This document shows, piece by piece, positions 35,103-47,324 of a stretch of 64,000 bases of DNA (position 1 is the stretch's first letter; each line of letters starts with the position of its first letter). Origin of the DNA: Argentina anserina (taxonomy: Eukaryota > Streptophyta > Magnoliopsida > Rosales > Rosaceae). A program made the position numbers and the translations under genes. The notes beneath the pieces were generated by a model. That model was given only the letters and a program-made list of their open reading frames with translations, was not told the origin of the DNA and did no database searches. The stretch is taken from assembly GCF_933775445.1 (NCBI RefSeq), contig NC_065877.1, forward strand, positions 31,062,001 through 31,126,000, in the 5' to 3' direction.

Positions 35103-38100
35103 ATGATGTTGATTCTTCATAGAATGGCCACCTCCTCTTCTCTCCTCTCCTCCCCTCTCCTCAAGACCTCCTCTCTCCTCTCCTCCCCTCTTAAACGCTG
35201 CGTTTCGCAACCCACCTTCAGAGCTTTCGCCCTTTCCCGCGGTAGTGGACTCTCCACCTCCGCCGCTGTCGCCGCCGCCACGGAGCCTCACGTCTCGACC
35301 CAACACGACAAACTGAAGGAAGCCCAGAAGGAGAAGGCCGACAAGCTCGACAAAGTCGTCCTCCCTTCCAATGAGTCCTCCGAGAAACTCCTCAGAGTTC
35401 GCCACACGGTAGTTTGCATTTCTTGACTTCTCTGTTTTTGTTCTTATCGTGTTCTTGACTTTACTCTTTTGATTTTAGTTGTTGGGTTAGAAAGAAAGTA
35501 GCTTGCTTTGTCTTTTGATTTCAGTTATGTCTTTTTGTGTTGCACCTAGGATAGTGTTGTAATTGATGTTGTTTGCGAAGAATGAGGAAATTATTAGGAT
35601 GAAGAAAAATCACGTCTTTTTTGGGTTCTATGATTGTTTCAGGGCTAGAGAAAATGGGTGTGTAATAGTAGGGGAGATGTTTTTTTTTAATGAATTTATG
35701 AGAATGTGTTATCAATGGTGTGTTTCTCGGTGCTGTTATGGAGATTGACTATTTGAATATGATGAGCAGTGTGCGCATGTTATGGCCATGGCGGTTCAGA
35801 AGCTCTACCCAGACGCGAAAGTGACAATTGGGCCGTGGATAGAGAATGGGTTTTATTATGATTTTGATATGGAGCCTTTGACTGACAAAGAGTTGAAGAG
35901 AATCAAGAAGGAGATGGTAAGCCAATTTACGTATCAGTTACTATAATTTTTTTGTCAGTGTTTTTGAATCATCACAGGTTTGCAAACCGTTCATTAGCCT
36001 CTGCATGCCATTTGTAGGATCGCATTATTTGTAGGAATTTACCACTTGTGAGAGAAGAAGTTTCAAGAGAGGAAGCTCAGCGAAGAATAAGTGCTCTCAA
36101 CGAACCGTACAAACTTGAAATTTTGGATAGTATTAAGGAAGATCCCATTACCATCTACCACATTGGTAAGGATTATCCTAGTTTTGAGTTTCCCTATTGA
36201 ATGACAAGTTATGATTTTAATACTTTTTATATATAGTTCATGCTAAATAGAACGAACGACCAGCTCGCTTCTAGAGCTATACACACTCGTATAGGCAGAC
36301 GTTTTGTAGTGAGATTCAGTTTTCTCTGATGGGATGTTTAAGTTGGCTTTTTGTGTCTTTCCTGATGGAGATAACATGACATGTCCAGTTAGATCACAAG
36401 TGTTTATATTATGATAAGTTCTTCTCAGGTGATGAATGGTGGGATCTATGTGCGGGGCCTCATGTGGAATATACTGGAAAAATTAACAGAAAAGCTGTTG
36501 AACTTGAGTCTATTGCTGGTGCTTACTGGAGAGGTGATGAAAAGAAACCAATGTTGCAGAGGATCTATGGCACTGCATGGGAAAATGAAGAACAATTGCA
36601 GGCATACCTTCATTTCAAGGACGAAGCTAAACGCCGAGATCACAGACGCCTTGGTCAAGTTCTTGATCTGTTTTCAATACAGGTACCCGAATTGAAAAGA
36701 ACTGCTACTTTCTTGCTATTTACACCGGTTTATCTGTAAGAACTGCCATAGGTTCAATGATTTGGTATGAGGATTCTTGCATTAATAAGTTTGGTTTGAA
36801 TTTCTACAGAATGATGCTGGTGGGGGTTTAGTGTTCTGGCATCCAAAGGGTGCTATTGTGAGGCATGTAATAGAAGACTTATGGAAAAAGACACACATAG
36901 AGCGTGGTTATGATCTGCTATATACTCCACATGTTGCAAAGGCAGATCTTTGGCAGATAAGTGGTCATCTGGATTTCTACAGAGAGAACATGTACAATCA
37001 GATGGATGTTGAAGATGAACTTTATCAACTTCGGCCAATGAACTGCCCTTATCACATCTTGATTTACAAAAGGAAGCGTCACTCTTACAATGACTTTCCA
37101 ATGAGAGTTGCTGAGTTGGGAACAGTATATAGATATGAATTATCTGGAAGCTTACATGGCCTATTCCGTGTAAGAGGTTTTACCCAGGTATGGTATAATA
37201 TCTTGTTGGATAAGTGTTCATTTTCCTAGGCACAGGAGAAGAAAAAAAAAATTGGTCATACTTTCGAGTGTTGCAAAATTTTGTTTTAAAACATTCATTT
37301 TTTAAATTAAAGAGACTATTAAGTCTTTTAATGTTGTAGGAATTATTCTTTTCAATTTTACAACTAGGTTATGGCTGTTGCTTAGAGCACTTGATGTTCG
37401 TTGCTGATACAGAGTTACATACCACTTAATGACTGAGTTTCTTATCATCCCATCCTCTTTTTTTTCCTGGAGCTATGAAGTGTTCTTTTCTCCTAATGAT
37501 CTTTTTGCAGGATGATGCACACATATTTTGTCTAGAAGATCAGATCAAAGATGAAATCGGGGGTGTCTTAGATCTTACAGAAGAGTTATTATTGAAATTT
37601 GGCTTCAGCAAATATGAAGTTAATCTCTCCACGAGGCCGGAGAAGTCTGTTGGAGATGATGATATATGGGTGAAAGCAACATCTGCCCTTAGAGATGCGT
37701 TGGAGGATAAGGGTTGGAGCTATCAAATTGATGATGGCGGCGGTGCTTTTTATGGCCCGAAGATTGATCTTAAGATTGAGGACGCTCTTGGAAGGAAGTG
37801 GCAGTGCTCAACTATACAGGCAAGTCCTGAATGTTAATGATATTGTTTAAAAGACTTTGTTTACTTCCCTCCATCTAAATATGTTTTCTTCCAATTGTAC
37901 AGGTTGATTTTAATCTACCACAGCGATTTGACATAACATATATTGACTCAAATTCAGAAAAGAAGCGGCCTATCATGATTCATAGAGCTGTTCTTGGGTC
38001 CTTGGAGCGGTTCTTTGGAGTTCTTATAGAGCATTATGCTGGAGATTTTCCATTATGGCTTTCTCCAGTGCAAGCTCATGTTTTACCAGTGACAGACACT

Positions 38101-38853
38101 CAGGTACTCAAAGCAATCTCATTATTTATTATGTAAAACATTAAAAAGCCTTCCACATAGTCTATAAGAAATTGAGTGGCTCAAGGAAAATTGATAGCTC
38201 GCTCTATCTTTATATCCATTACATGAGCGAGGATTTTCCATGCTATACGACTTTTAAACTCCTATTCTTGTTCAATATAATATGAGACTGTCAAATGTTT
38301 AGGAGTGATTGTGGGGGGATACGGTAAAGGGGTAAGAGATGAAATGCTAAGAAAAGGGAAATGAGCGAATAAGCTCTGGGGAGTGGTATCTGACAAAATT
38401 TAGATTCCCCGCGCTTCAAAATGGTGCAACCTCTTAAGATTATGAATGTGTATATTGCATGAGCCCTTTGAACTAGAAAAAGAACCGTTATTTTTTTCTT
38501 CCTATGATGTGATTATTTAGGAATGGATGCAACTAAGACAATGGTCTTTTCAGTTTTCACTAAAGCCTAATAATTTAAATATTTCTGTATAGCTGGACTA
38601 TTGCAAAGAGCTAACCAACAAACTGAAGGCAAGTGGTATTCGGGGTGAACTCTGCCATGGCGAACGGCTGCCAAAACTGATTAGGAATTCAGAGATGCTC
38701 AAAATTCCACTAATGGCTGTTGTTGGTGCCAAGGAAGTTGAATCTGGAACTGTTACAGTTAGATCCAGGTCTGGTGAGGATCCAGGGAACATGACAATTG
38801 ACGATTTTGTCAGCAGAATCAAGTTAGCCATTGAAAATAGAACATCATTTTAA
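35103..38853 (+). CDS. Threonine--tRNA ligase, organellar (mitochondrial/chloroplast type)
   Basis: Eight exons in phase: 35103-35408, 35770-35916, 36018-36165, 36429-36682, 36810-37187, 37511-37819, 37903-38103, 38593-38853; 667 aa. The N-terminus is Ser/Leu/Arg-rich and acid-poor, typical of a targeting peptide. The editing (SAD) domain shows HTCAHVMA and CAGPHVEY. The class II core shows [17 protein letters not shown] (motif 1 region), [14 protein letters not shown] (motif 2) and [17 protein letters not shown] (motif 3). Zinc ligands fall in MNCPYH, DDAH and IHRA. An anticodon-binding domain ends the protein. It charges tRNA-Thr. ATGs at 35103, 35106 and 35124 are in frame and could vary the targeting peptide. 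The intron after exon 6 starts with GC instead of GT. Confidence 0.95.
37820..37902 (+). other. GC-AG intron of ThrRS
   Basis: Exon 6 ends ACTATACAG and the intron begins GCAAGT; the acceptor is 'ttgtacag'. The joined protein reads [15 protein letters not shown], which is the expected conserved sequence, so the GC donor is required. Confidence 0.9.
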
Positions 38854-39738
38854 GAGCAGATGCAGTTTTGTTACATTCGTAGGTTTCTATACCATAGCAA
38901 CATTGTATCCCCATATATTGTTGAGCTGAGTGCAGATCTGTATTTTCATTGCATTAGAGCTTGATTTTCAGAGAGCTCGGAGGAATTGCTCTCACTTCAA
39001 AAGTTCAAATAGGCTGCACTCTTGTATTTGTATATACTTCTTGGATAGTCGGATTGAACAATTTTTTGTTCACACTCTTTCATACTTGTTACTGATAATC
39101 CCAAGTTTACAAAGATGGTCTCATTTCAGATTTCAGATTGGCACTGGTGTGGTGGTGTTTATTATTTTTTGTAAAAAAAAATTCACATCTTTGACCAACG
39201 TGATGTTTTTATTTTTGGTCAGTGACGAATGATTTGAAAAACGAGCTTAATTCCCAACCTCATACTTGTTTTCTTGGTCTGTTCAGGTCCAAACACACCA
39301 TGTGTAACCTAACAATGTTTTCAAATGTCCAAACCCTTTTGAATACTCTCTGGATTTCTGACCAAAATAATCATTTTCCGTGTTAATATGAAGTGTTCTA
39401 CTATGCATTCAGACTACATGTATTGATAAATATGTAAATAAATAGGTGTTTGTGTTGAAGGTCAATAAGCCAAACCGAAACACTTAATTTCTTATAAAAC
39501 AAATATCCAACCACGTATTTTCTTGTACATGTGAATGGTTAGAAGGTAATTCTAGTGACCACGTACAACAAAACCCTAAAATTGCAGGGTAATATGACTC
39601 CAATTAGAGAAGATGGATAAGAACTATCAGCCGCAAAACACAACCTTAGATAGTTCACTTTTTGTTGTTGATCAAATTAGATAGTTCACTTAAAATTGGA
39701 TTATACGTTTTTGTGGTATTAAGCTTCCATTGTTGCAT
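38854..39738. other. Intergenic between ThrRS and the polygalacturonase cluster
   Basis: ThrRS 3'UTR at the left; a short duplicated phrase ('tagatagttcactt') near 39650-39690. No gene seen. Confidence 0.5.
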
Positions 39739-39746
39739 TATAAAAT
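39739..39746 (+). promoter_or_regulatory. TATA box of PG1
   Basis: TATAAAAT 71 bp before the PG1 ATG. PG2 and PG3 have a comparable box at a similar distance. Confidence 0.6.
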
Positions 39747-41769
39747 GAACCCTCAAGTTAGTAATCATAAATTGAAACATCTCAAACTGAAAGTTGTAAT
39801 ATAGAAGAAGTCTGAAATGGGTTCAAAATCTTTTCTTGGAACGCGTTTTTGTTTCTTGTTTGCTTTCTGCTTAACAACTAATGCTGCAGTTTTTGATGTC
39901 AGGAACTATGGAGCCAAGGCAGACGGCAAGACAGATGACAGTCAGGTAATTAGTGATTTATTCTGCTCGTTTCGAAATATTTAGGTGTTACTCTTCTCTT
40001 ATCGCATTTGTGTTTCTTTTTTAATCCAATGGTAACGTATAAACAATCTGACCACGTAACATGTACATTCGAATATCAGGCCATCAGTAAAGCATGGACA
40101 GACGCATGCGCAGCCACGAAACGGAGCACGGTTGTGATTGCGAAGGGAAACTATTTGATTGGTCCGGTCAGGTTTGGAGGACCCTGCAAGGCACCAATTA
40201 ACCTTCTTGTTGCAGGAACACAACAGGCTCCAGTTGAACCTGAAAAGCTCAAATCCCAGGATGGCTGGGTCGTTTTCCAAAATGTGGATAAGTTAACTGT
40301 GTCAAAAAATAGCTTGGTCCAAAAATGATTGTGCCAAAACTGGAAACTGCAATCACTTCCTATCGCAAGTCTTACGTAAACATTTATATAATTAATTAAT
40401 CTAACAGAAAAAATATACCAACATATGGTACAGACTACATAGACATAGTTACTAGCTGCTCGCTGATTTGTACACAGAATATACGTATAACTGGGATTTC
40501 CAATTCACTCTTTAAAGACATAACATCGTTGAACAGCAAGTTGTTTCACATGAACATCATCAACTCCAAATATGTGACCCTTCAATACATCACCATCGAT
40601 GCACCTCAAGAAAGCCTAAACACAGATGGAATCCACATTGGTCGCTCCTCATATATCAATGTTACCAATGCAAACATCAAGACTGGGGATGATTGTGTTT
40701 CTCTCGGCGACGGAAGCCAGCAGATAAATGTCGAGAAAGTGACATGCGGCCCTGGCCATGGCATTAGTATCGGTAGCCTAGGAAGGTACGTATTTACTTG
40801 AAGAGGAAAAACGCTATGCTACGAGATTTATTTTCGGTTTTGTTAGTGATTTAGTGACACATATAACGCTCAATGACTGCAGATATCACCACGAGCAACC
40901 TGTTCAGGGCGTCACTGTGAGAAACTGCACTATTTCGGAAATCTCAACTGGTGTTAGGATTAAAACCTGGCCAGCTTCTCCAAATGGAGTGGCCACAGAT
41001 TTGCATTTCGAGGACATTATTATGAACAACGTCAAAACCAACCCTGTGCTTATAGACCAAGGATATTGTCCATATGATCAATGCCAAGCGAAATTACCGT
41101 CTAAAGTCAAGATCATCAATGTGAGCTTCAAGAATATTAGAGGCTGTTGAAACAAAAAATAAATAAAACCGCACGCTCGACCGAAGCATGGCATTTCTTT
41201 TGCAAATATGAGTGCTTTATCTCAATAAAATTTAAATCCTCTAATTAAAAAAATAGAGGACAAGATGAGATTAATAGCAAGTGAAACTCTCAGCAGAAGA
41301 AAGCGTCACAACCTTACAAGGCATTAGACTTCTACTAAAATTCTAGTGGAGCAAACATAAGAGTTGGAGTCTTCGAACACGGCTTCTAGGAAGATAAGTT
41401 TCAAAACTAGTTCAATTCAGTTTGAACTCCAACACTTTTCGTGCACGTTGTAAACAAGTCAACCCCTCCATCAGTCCATTATATAAAGCCAATACCAATA
41501 CAAAGAGGACGCCAGACAGAGGGACACTAAGGAGAAGACCGGTAAATAGGAGAAGACCGTGAAGAAGCAACAACCAGACAGGAGAGGCAGAGGACGCTAC
41601 ATAGTCGAAGTCCGGTTGAAGAAAGCAATCCAAAGCTTGACGCCCACACAAAGGTTGAGACTCTCCTCCACTCTGCTATACTCACAGGCCTCTCAGCGAG
41701 GCCATATAAAAATTACAATTCCGTGCAGCATCCCGATGAACAAATTCCGGACAGCATCACGATTAGGCC

Positions 41770-44735
41770 TCATCATTTAGCATGTGGATCCGAAAAGTCC
41801 GCAGAGGCCCGCAAGCCCGATGGGCTTTTACCCGGCCCGGTCCGCGAGAAAACCCGCCAAAACCCGCTTCCGTGGGTAGAGGGCTGGGCTTAGTTTAGAG
41901 GTGTGAAACCCGGTCCAACCCGCAAGGTCCGGCCCACCAAAAGCCCGTAAGGCCCGGCCCGTAAAAGCCCGTCAAATAAAAAAATATTATACATATATAT
42001 TCTATTAGTTTTAGAATAATATGAAGGAAAACTTCTCGGGATTGATCGACACCAGCCGATATGATCGATATATATATTTAGTGACCCTGTAAAAATTCAT
42101 CCAATTCGGACATTGTCTGGCAGTCGAAAATTCCGGTAAACCGAAAACAACACTAATATGCTCTAAGAGAAGATCCATTACCAAGATGCAAACGCCAAAA
42201 ACCGTTTGCATATCTAAAATTACCTAATTTTTGTCACCAATCATGTGTGGTGGCACAGAGGAAACCCATTTAGTGAAGCCCAGGTCAATGAAGGTTTTAA
42301 TATGTCAAAATGCCTTTTTTTTAGTTAACTATAGGTACAGATGGTCAAACCATGTCCAAAACGGACGAAATTTTTATGGGTTCCTTAAATATATATATCG
42401 ATCACATCTGTTGGTGTCGATCGACCATATTTCGAATTAGAGTTGTCGATTGCCGAAGTGTCTACTAATGTATCATAATCTTTATAATAAAACTATCGCA
42501 TAAAGCGACTATATGAAAGAAATTTCTCGGGAACGATCGAGACCATCCGATGTGATCGGTATATATATTTAGTGATCCTATAAAAAATTTATCTAATTCG
42601 AACCTCGTTTAACCGTCGGAATTTCGGGTAAACCGAAAACACCATTAATATGTCATATGGGAAGACCCATTACCAAGATGCGAACGCCAAAAGTCGTTTG
42701 CATACCTAAAATCACCTAATTTTTGTCACCAATCGTGCGTGGTCGCATAGATGAAACTCGTTTGGTGAAGCTCCGGTCAATGGGAGTTTTAATATATCAA
42801 AACGCATTTTTTTAGTTAACCGTAGGTATGGACGGTCAAACCATGTCCAAAACGGACGAAATTTTTATGGGTTCCTTAAATATATATATCGATCACATTT
42901 GCTGGTGTCGATTGACCATATTTCGAACTGGAGTTGTCGATTGCTAAAGTGTCTACTAATGTATCATAACCTTTTACATTAGGTTTGTAATAAAACTATC
43001 GCATTATGAAACGACTATATGAAGTAAACTTCTTGGGATCGATCGAGACCATCCGATGTGATCGGTATATATATTTAGTGATCCTATAAAAAATGTATCT
43101 AATTCGGACCTTGTTTAACCGTCGGAATGCCAGGTAAACCGAAAACACCATTAATATGTCCTAAGGGAAGACCCATTACCAAGATGCGAACACCGAAAGC
43201 CTTTTGCATATCTCAAATCACCTAATTTTTGTCACCGATCGTGCACGGTTGCACCAAGGAAACCCATTTGGCAAAACCCCGGTCAATGAGGAGTTTTTTG
43301 ATATGTCAAAACGCCTCTTTTTTAGTTAACCGTAGGTAAGGACGATTAAACCATGTCCAAAATGGACAAATTTTTTACGGATTCCCTAAATATATATACC
43401 GATCACATCAGCTGCTGTCGATCGACTATATTTTGAACTCGAGTTGTCGATTGCCGAAATGTCTACTAATGTATCATGACTTTTATATTAAGTTTATAAT
43501 AAAACTATCGCATTATGAAGCAAATATATAAAGGAAAATTCTTGGGAATGATCGACACAATCCGATGTGATCGGTATATATATTTAGTGATCCTATAAAA
43601 ATTTCATCCAATTCGGACCTCGTTTGACCGTTGGAATTTCCGGTAAACCAAAAACACCACAAATATGTCCTAAAGAAAGACCCATTACCAAGATGCGAAC
43701 ACTAAAAGCCGTTTGCACATCTGAAATCACCTGATTTTTGTCACTGATCTTGGGGGATCGCATCAAGAAAACCCATTTGGCAAAGCCCCGGTTAATTGGG
43801 GTTTTAATATGTCAAAACGGCTCTTTTTTAGTTGACCGTAGGTACAGACGGTCAAACCATGTCCAAAACAGACGAAAATTTTACGGGTTCCCTAAATATA
43901 TATACCGATCATATCTGCTGGTGTCGATCGACCATATTTCGAACTAGAGTTGTTGATCGCCGAAGTGTCTACTAATGTATCATAACCTTTATATTAGGTT
44001 TATAATAAACCTATCGCATTATGAAGCGACTATATGAAAGAAACTTCTCGGGATCGATCGACACCATCTAATGTGATCGGTATATATATTTAGGAATCCT
44101 ATAAAAATTTCATCCAATTCGGACCTTGTTTGACCGTTGGAATTTCTGGTAAACCAAAACCACCACTAATATGCCCTAAGGGAGGACCCATTACCAAGAT
44201 GCGAATGCCAAAAGCCGTTTACATATTTGAAATCACCTAATTTTTGTCACCGATCATGCTGGTCGCAACGAGGAAACTCATTTGGTAAAGCCCTGGTGAA
44301 TGAGGTTTTATTATGTCAAAACACCTCTTTTTTAGTTGACCGTAGTAACAGACGGTCAAACCAAGTTCAAAACGGGCGAAATGTTTACATGGTCCCTAAA
44401 TATATATATATCACATCTATTGTTGATTGACAATATTTCGAAAGTAGAATTTATTTGTAACTTTTTTTAGAATGTTTTATAATAATTCTTTTATTGTTCC
44501 AAATCCTTCAATAAGAGTGTTATTTTTTTTCTAATACAAGCTCGCAAGGCCTGGCCCGTAAAAGCCTGCAATGCCCGGTTCGGCACGCAAAAGCCCGCAA
44601 GGCCCGCTTTAGGTGGGCGGGTTTCGATTTTCATATTTGTGAAAATACCCGATCCGACACTTATTTAAATTCACTAAGGCCCGGAATGGGCCGAGCCCGG
44701 CCCGTTAACGAATCTTAGTCCCGATGACAAATTCT
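41770..44735. mobile_element. GCCCG-motif-flanked nested element
   Basis: Both ends are packed with GCCCG/GGCCCG motifs, including direct copies of GGCCCGTAAAAGCC near 41955 and 44547. The outermost ends show weak inverted similarity (GGATCCGAAAAG against GATTCGTTAACG). Motif-packed subterminal regions suggest an hAT-like non-autonomous DNA element. The borders and target duplication are unresolved. Confidence 0.5.
42010..44440. repeat. Tandem array, about five copies of a ~505-bp near-palindromic unit
   Basis: The anchor TATATATATTTAGTGATCC-like phrase recurs near 42068, 42562, 43067, 43576 and 44081, giving periods of about 494, 505, 509 and 505 bp. In each unit the left arm (for example 42530-42620: cgatcgagaccat...gtgatcggtatatatatttag...tttaaccgtc) is repeated inverted on the right (about 42830-42925: gacggtcaaacc...taaatatatatatcgatcac...ggtgtcgat). 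Weaker pairing continues towards the centre. A spacer of about 125 bp separates units. Repeated short ORFs in the array (42231, 43738, 44227) are by-products of the repeat. Confidence 0.88.
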
Positions 44736-45026
44736 GAGTAACGTCCAAATTAATAAATTTCGGGCAGCGTCCCGATGATCACGACGGAGCAGCATCTCCG
44801 AGCACCATATTGAAACTCTGTTTCCACAAAGCCAAACACAAGTCTTGTGCTCCTGTCAATCACACCACAACCAAATATAACATGTGTTGCGTTTCCTATA
44901 CTGCATCTATGACACTGAGGTTGCAATGGGGCGCAGTGTATAAAGTATGAAATAGGGCACTAAGAAAAATATAAAAATGAATGTGATTATTCCAGACCCT
45001 GTGATGATGATGTTTAATTAAGCTAT

Positions 45027-45324
45027 GCACCATGAGAGGCTTGATTAACAATTGCATGGAGCAACAAAATTAAAAGCTGTGACCAGGTGTTGTTGTGCCG
45101 ATGTGAAGAAATAAAAGGTCTTGGTTTGATGTTTAATTAATCAAGCCTTGATTGTCTTCTATGCAAGGTGTACGTGCACCATGAGCGGCTTGATTAACAA
45201 TTGCATGGAGCAACAAAATTAAAAGCTGTGACCAGGTGTTGTTGTGCCGATGTGAAGAAATAAAAGGTCTTGGTTTGATGTTTAATTAATCAAGCCTTGA
45301 TTGTCTTCTATGCAAGGTGTACGT
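45027..45324. repeat. 149-bp tandem duplication, nearly identical
   Basis: Units 45027-45175 and 45176-45324 differ at about one base (gagAggc/gagCggc). Each runs from GCACCATGAG to GGTGTACGTGC. The near-identity points to a recent event. Confidence 0.93.
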
Positions 45325-46409
45325 GCTAGAGGTTGGCTGTAGACATGGAGAAGTTAATTACAAATATGATCAAATCAAATGGTGAGGTCTGGACATGACA
45401 TGCATAAAACAAAATAGCTTGATTATCATTTATCAATTGCTTGAGACAACAAACTTGTAAGTTGTGAAGAGGTGCCGCCCAAGTGAAAAAATAATAAATC
45501 TTTGGCGGTGCTATCCAATTTGATTCAGAGACTTTGATTAAATTCAATGAATGAGAGAAAGGAGCAAAATTCGTCAGAGACAAAGTTCACAAAAAATTCC
45601 CTGTGCCAAAGTTTTAGCAGGCAAAATGCTATGGAGTTCCTCCTTGGCATTCATCGAACAGGTTGTGGGCATCCGATTGTCTCTTTACAAAAGAAACGAC
45701 AACATCAATCTCAATGCCATAGGGGAGTTTCAATGAAATTGGAATCACCAACAGGGCAAAACAAAGACTTAATTTGCTGGGCACAAAGCCAAGATGCAGA
45801 GAGATAGCCGTCCTCACCTATTTATCTTCATAAAAAAGCAAGAGGGTCATGCAAGCTTCAATAGATGAAATGTTCTGTTCTAACGTACACCCAGTCCAGA
45901 GTTTCTATCTCCAGGATCACATTCCATTATCGTACTTATCTCAATTTCTGAGTTCTCAGAAAGAAAAATTACAAAGACGAAAGAAGACCAGTGAGGGAGA
46001 AAAGAGACATGATGACGGGAAATAACAAGAGTTGGGCCTCCATCAGCTCGGGCTCTAAATGATGGAGAGGAAGGCACTACGACAAGCATGGGTCTTATAA
46101 AATGGGTCATTCGTTGAAATGCACACTAAAAAGGCCCACGCCTCACTTGAAACTCGAGCTCAAACTATCGAAAACTTCAAAGTCAATGTGAAGCAGTGTA
46201 AAGCCCATATCAGGTCTCAAGACCCAACTGCAAAGCTCCACACGGGTGCCCTAATCAAACCTTCAAATGTCACTAAATTCCAAGGCCCGTTGCAAAGCCC
46301 AGAAAACACTCTACCAAATTAGGTGTCCAAAGAAATACGCTTAATGGATTCAAGTTCTACGTACATCCTTCGAGCTCAAATATCGGTACAAAACCGAAAA
46401 CCAAAATAT

Positions 46410-46840
46410 ATGAACTACGGTCGGTTTGATCCCTCAAAAGGGGTACATAAGCAATCTAGCGACTCACTAGATGCCACCACATATCCTAAATCGAATCCCT
46501 GACACACTAGTCAAATTCACCAAGCACCAGAAAAATCAAATCATTCCAAAAATGCTCAAAAGCAAGCTCGAGGACTTAAATCCTCACAAATGCCTCAAAC
46601 AAAAATTCCAAGTAAATGGGTCATCTACCCATTGGAATTTCAAAAGCCCGGAACTACATGTGGTTTGATCCCGCAAGGGTATGTAGGCAATCTAGAATCA
46701 AATAATCTAGATGCAACCGCATCATAAACACTATTCTAAATTCTAAAATCAAAGCCCTCCATTGAGTCATTCATTAATTGGAACTCTTGAACTACGAGTG
46801 ACTTGATCCCTTCCAGGGTACGTAAGCAACCCATCATAAA
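46410..46840. repeat. Three dispersed copies of a TTGATCCC...GGGTA motif block
   Basis: 'gaactac' followed by 'tTTGATCCC', 'GGGTAyrTArGCAA' occurs near 46412, 46650 and 46790. Blocks of this kind are known from plant gypsy LTRs. They support an LTR origin for the right part of the PG1 insertion. Confidence 0.55.
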
Positions 46841-47324
46841 TTCCGGGTGCAGATACAAAAACAAACAAACTCATATCGGTTTCTTTTTAAATGAAATCAA
46901 AGGGTGTTCCCTTGTAACAAAAGGATTGTAATTAAGAGACATATTCTGTCTTGAATGGCTCGAACTCGAAATGATTATACTCTAGTCTATTAGTAGATAG
47001 GAGTGAGATGACATGGGGTGACATTTTACACTTTTGTGCAATATGATATTTTTGCCCAGCTACAGAGGCACGTCTCAAGACCCTGGCAAGTTGCTGAAAT
47101 CAACTTAACGTATAATGGGAACAAAGGAACTGCTACATCTGAATGTGCCAACGTGAAGCCTACGGTGTCCGGAAAAGTTAATCCACAAGTGTGTGCAAAG
47201 AACGTTGCTTAAGTAAGGTGATAACGCAATCATTAGCGCGATCAAATACGCCTAAAGCGAAAGTCAATTCAAGCTATAGGGTCGGAACGAAGAATTAGAT
47301 GATCGATAATAATTCTGCGAGATA

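Larger units (their letters stand above)
41145..47064. mobile_element. Composite insertion in PG1, LTR-element-like ends with GAGGC target duplication
   Basis: The insertion begins TGTTGAAAC and ends GCTACA, so it has TG...CA ends. GAGGC occurs directly on both sides (41140-41144, 47065-47069), and removing the insert and one copy restores the PG reading NIRGTS. It contains no gag or pol. I could not find a matching LTR pair, so it may be a large non-autonomous LTR element or one whose LTR was lost or replaced. It is itself nested: a GCCCG-flanked block (about 41770-44735) holding a palindromic tandem array sits between phrases of the type 'cagcatcccgatga'. Confidence 0.7.
39817..47212 (+). 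pseudogene. PG1: polygalacturonase (GH28) pseudogene split by a 5.9-kb insertion
   Basis: Exon 1 (39817-39945) encodes a signal peptide and FDVRNYGAKADGKTDDSQ. Exon 2 (from 40080) has lost about 25 bases where other copies read GGGTFDGQG, shifting the frame to a TGA at 40326; the remaining AWSKNDCAKTGNC sequence is out of frame. No GT donor is visible at its expected end (about 40370). Exon 3 (40478-40785) keeps NTDGIH, GDDC and GPGHGIS; exon 4 (from 40883) keeps RIKTW. After NIRG the gene is cut at 41144 by an inserted element and resumes at 47065. A second deletion removes about 45 bases after ACGTCT before VAEINLTYNG...CAKNVA-stop (47212). Inactive. Confidence 0.92.

Noticed and set aside
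36446..37101. Minus-strand frames of 70-82 codons
   Set aside because: Shadows of ThrRS exons 4 and 5.
42231..44430. Three similar 67-69-codon frames suggesting a repeated gene
   Set aside because: They lie at the same place in each ~505-bp repeat unit and degrade freely; no start context or protein family supports them.
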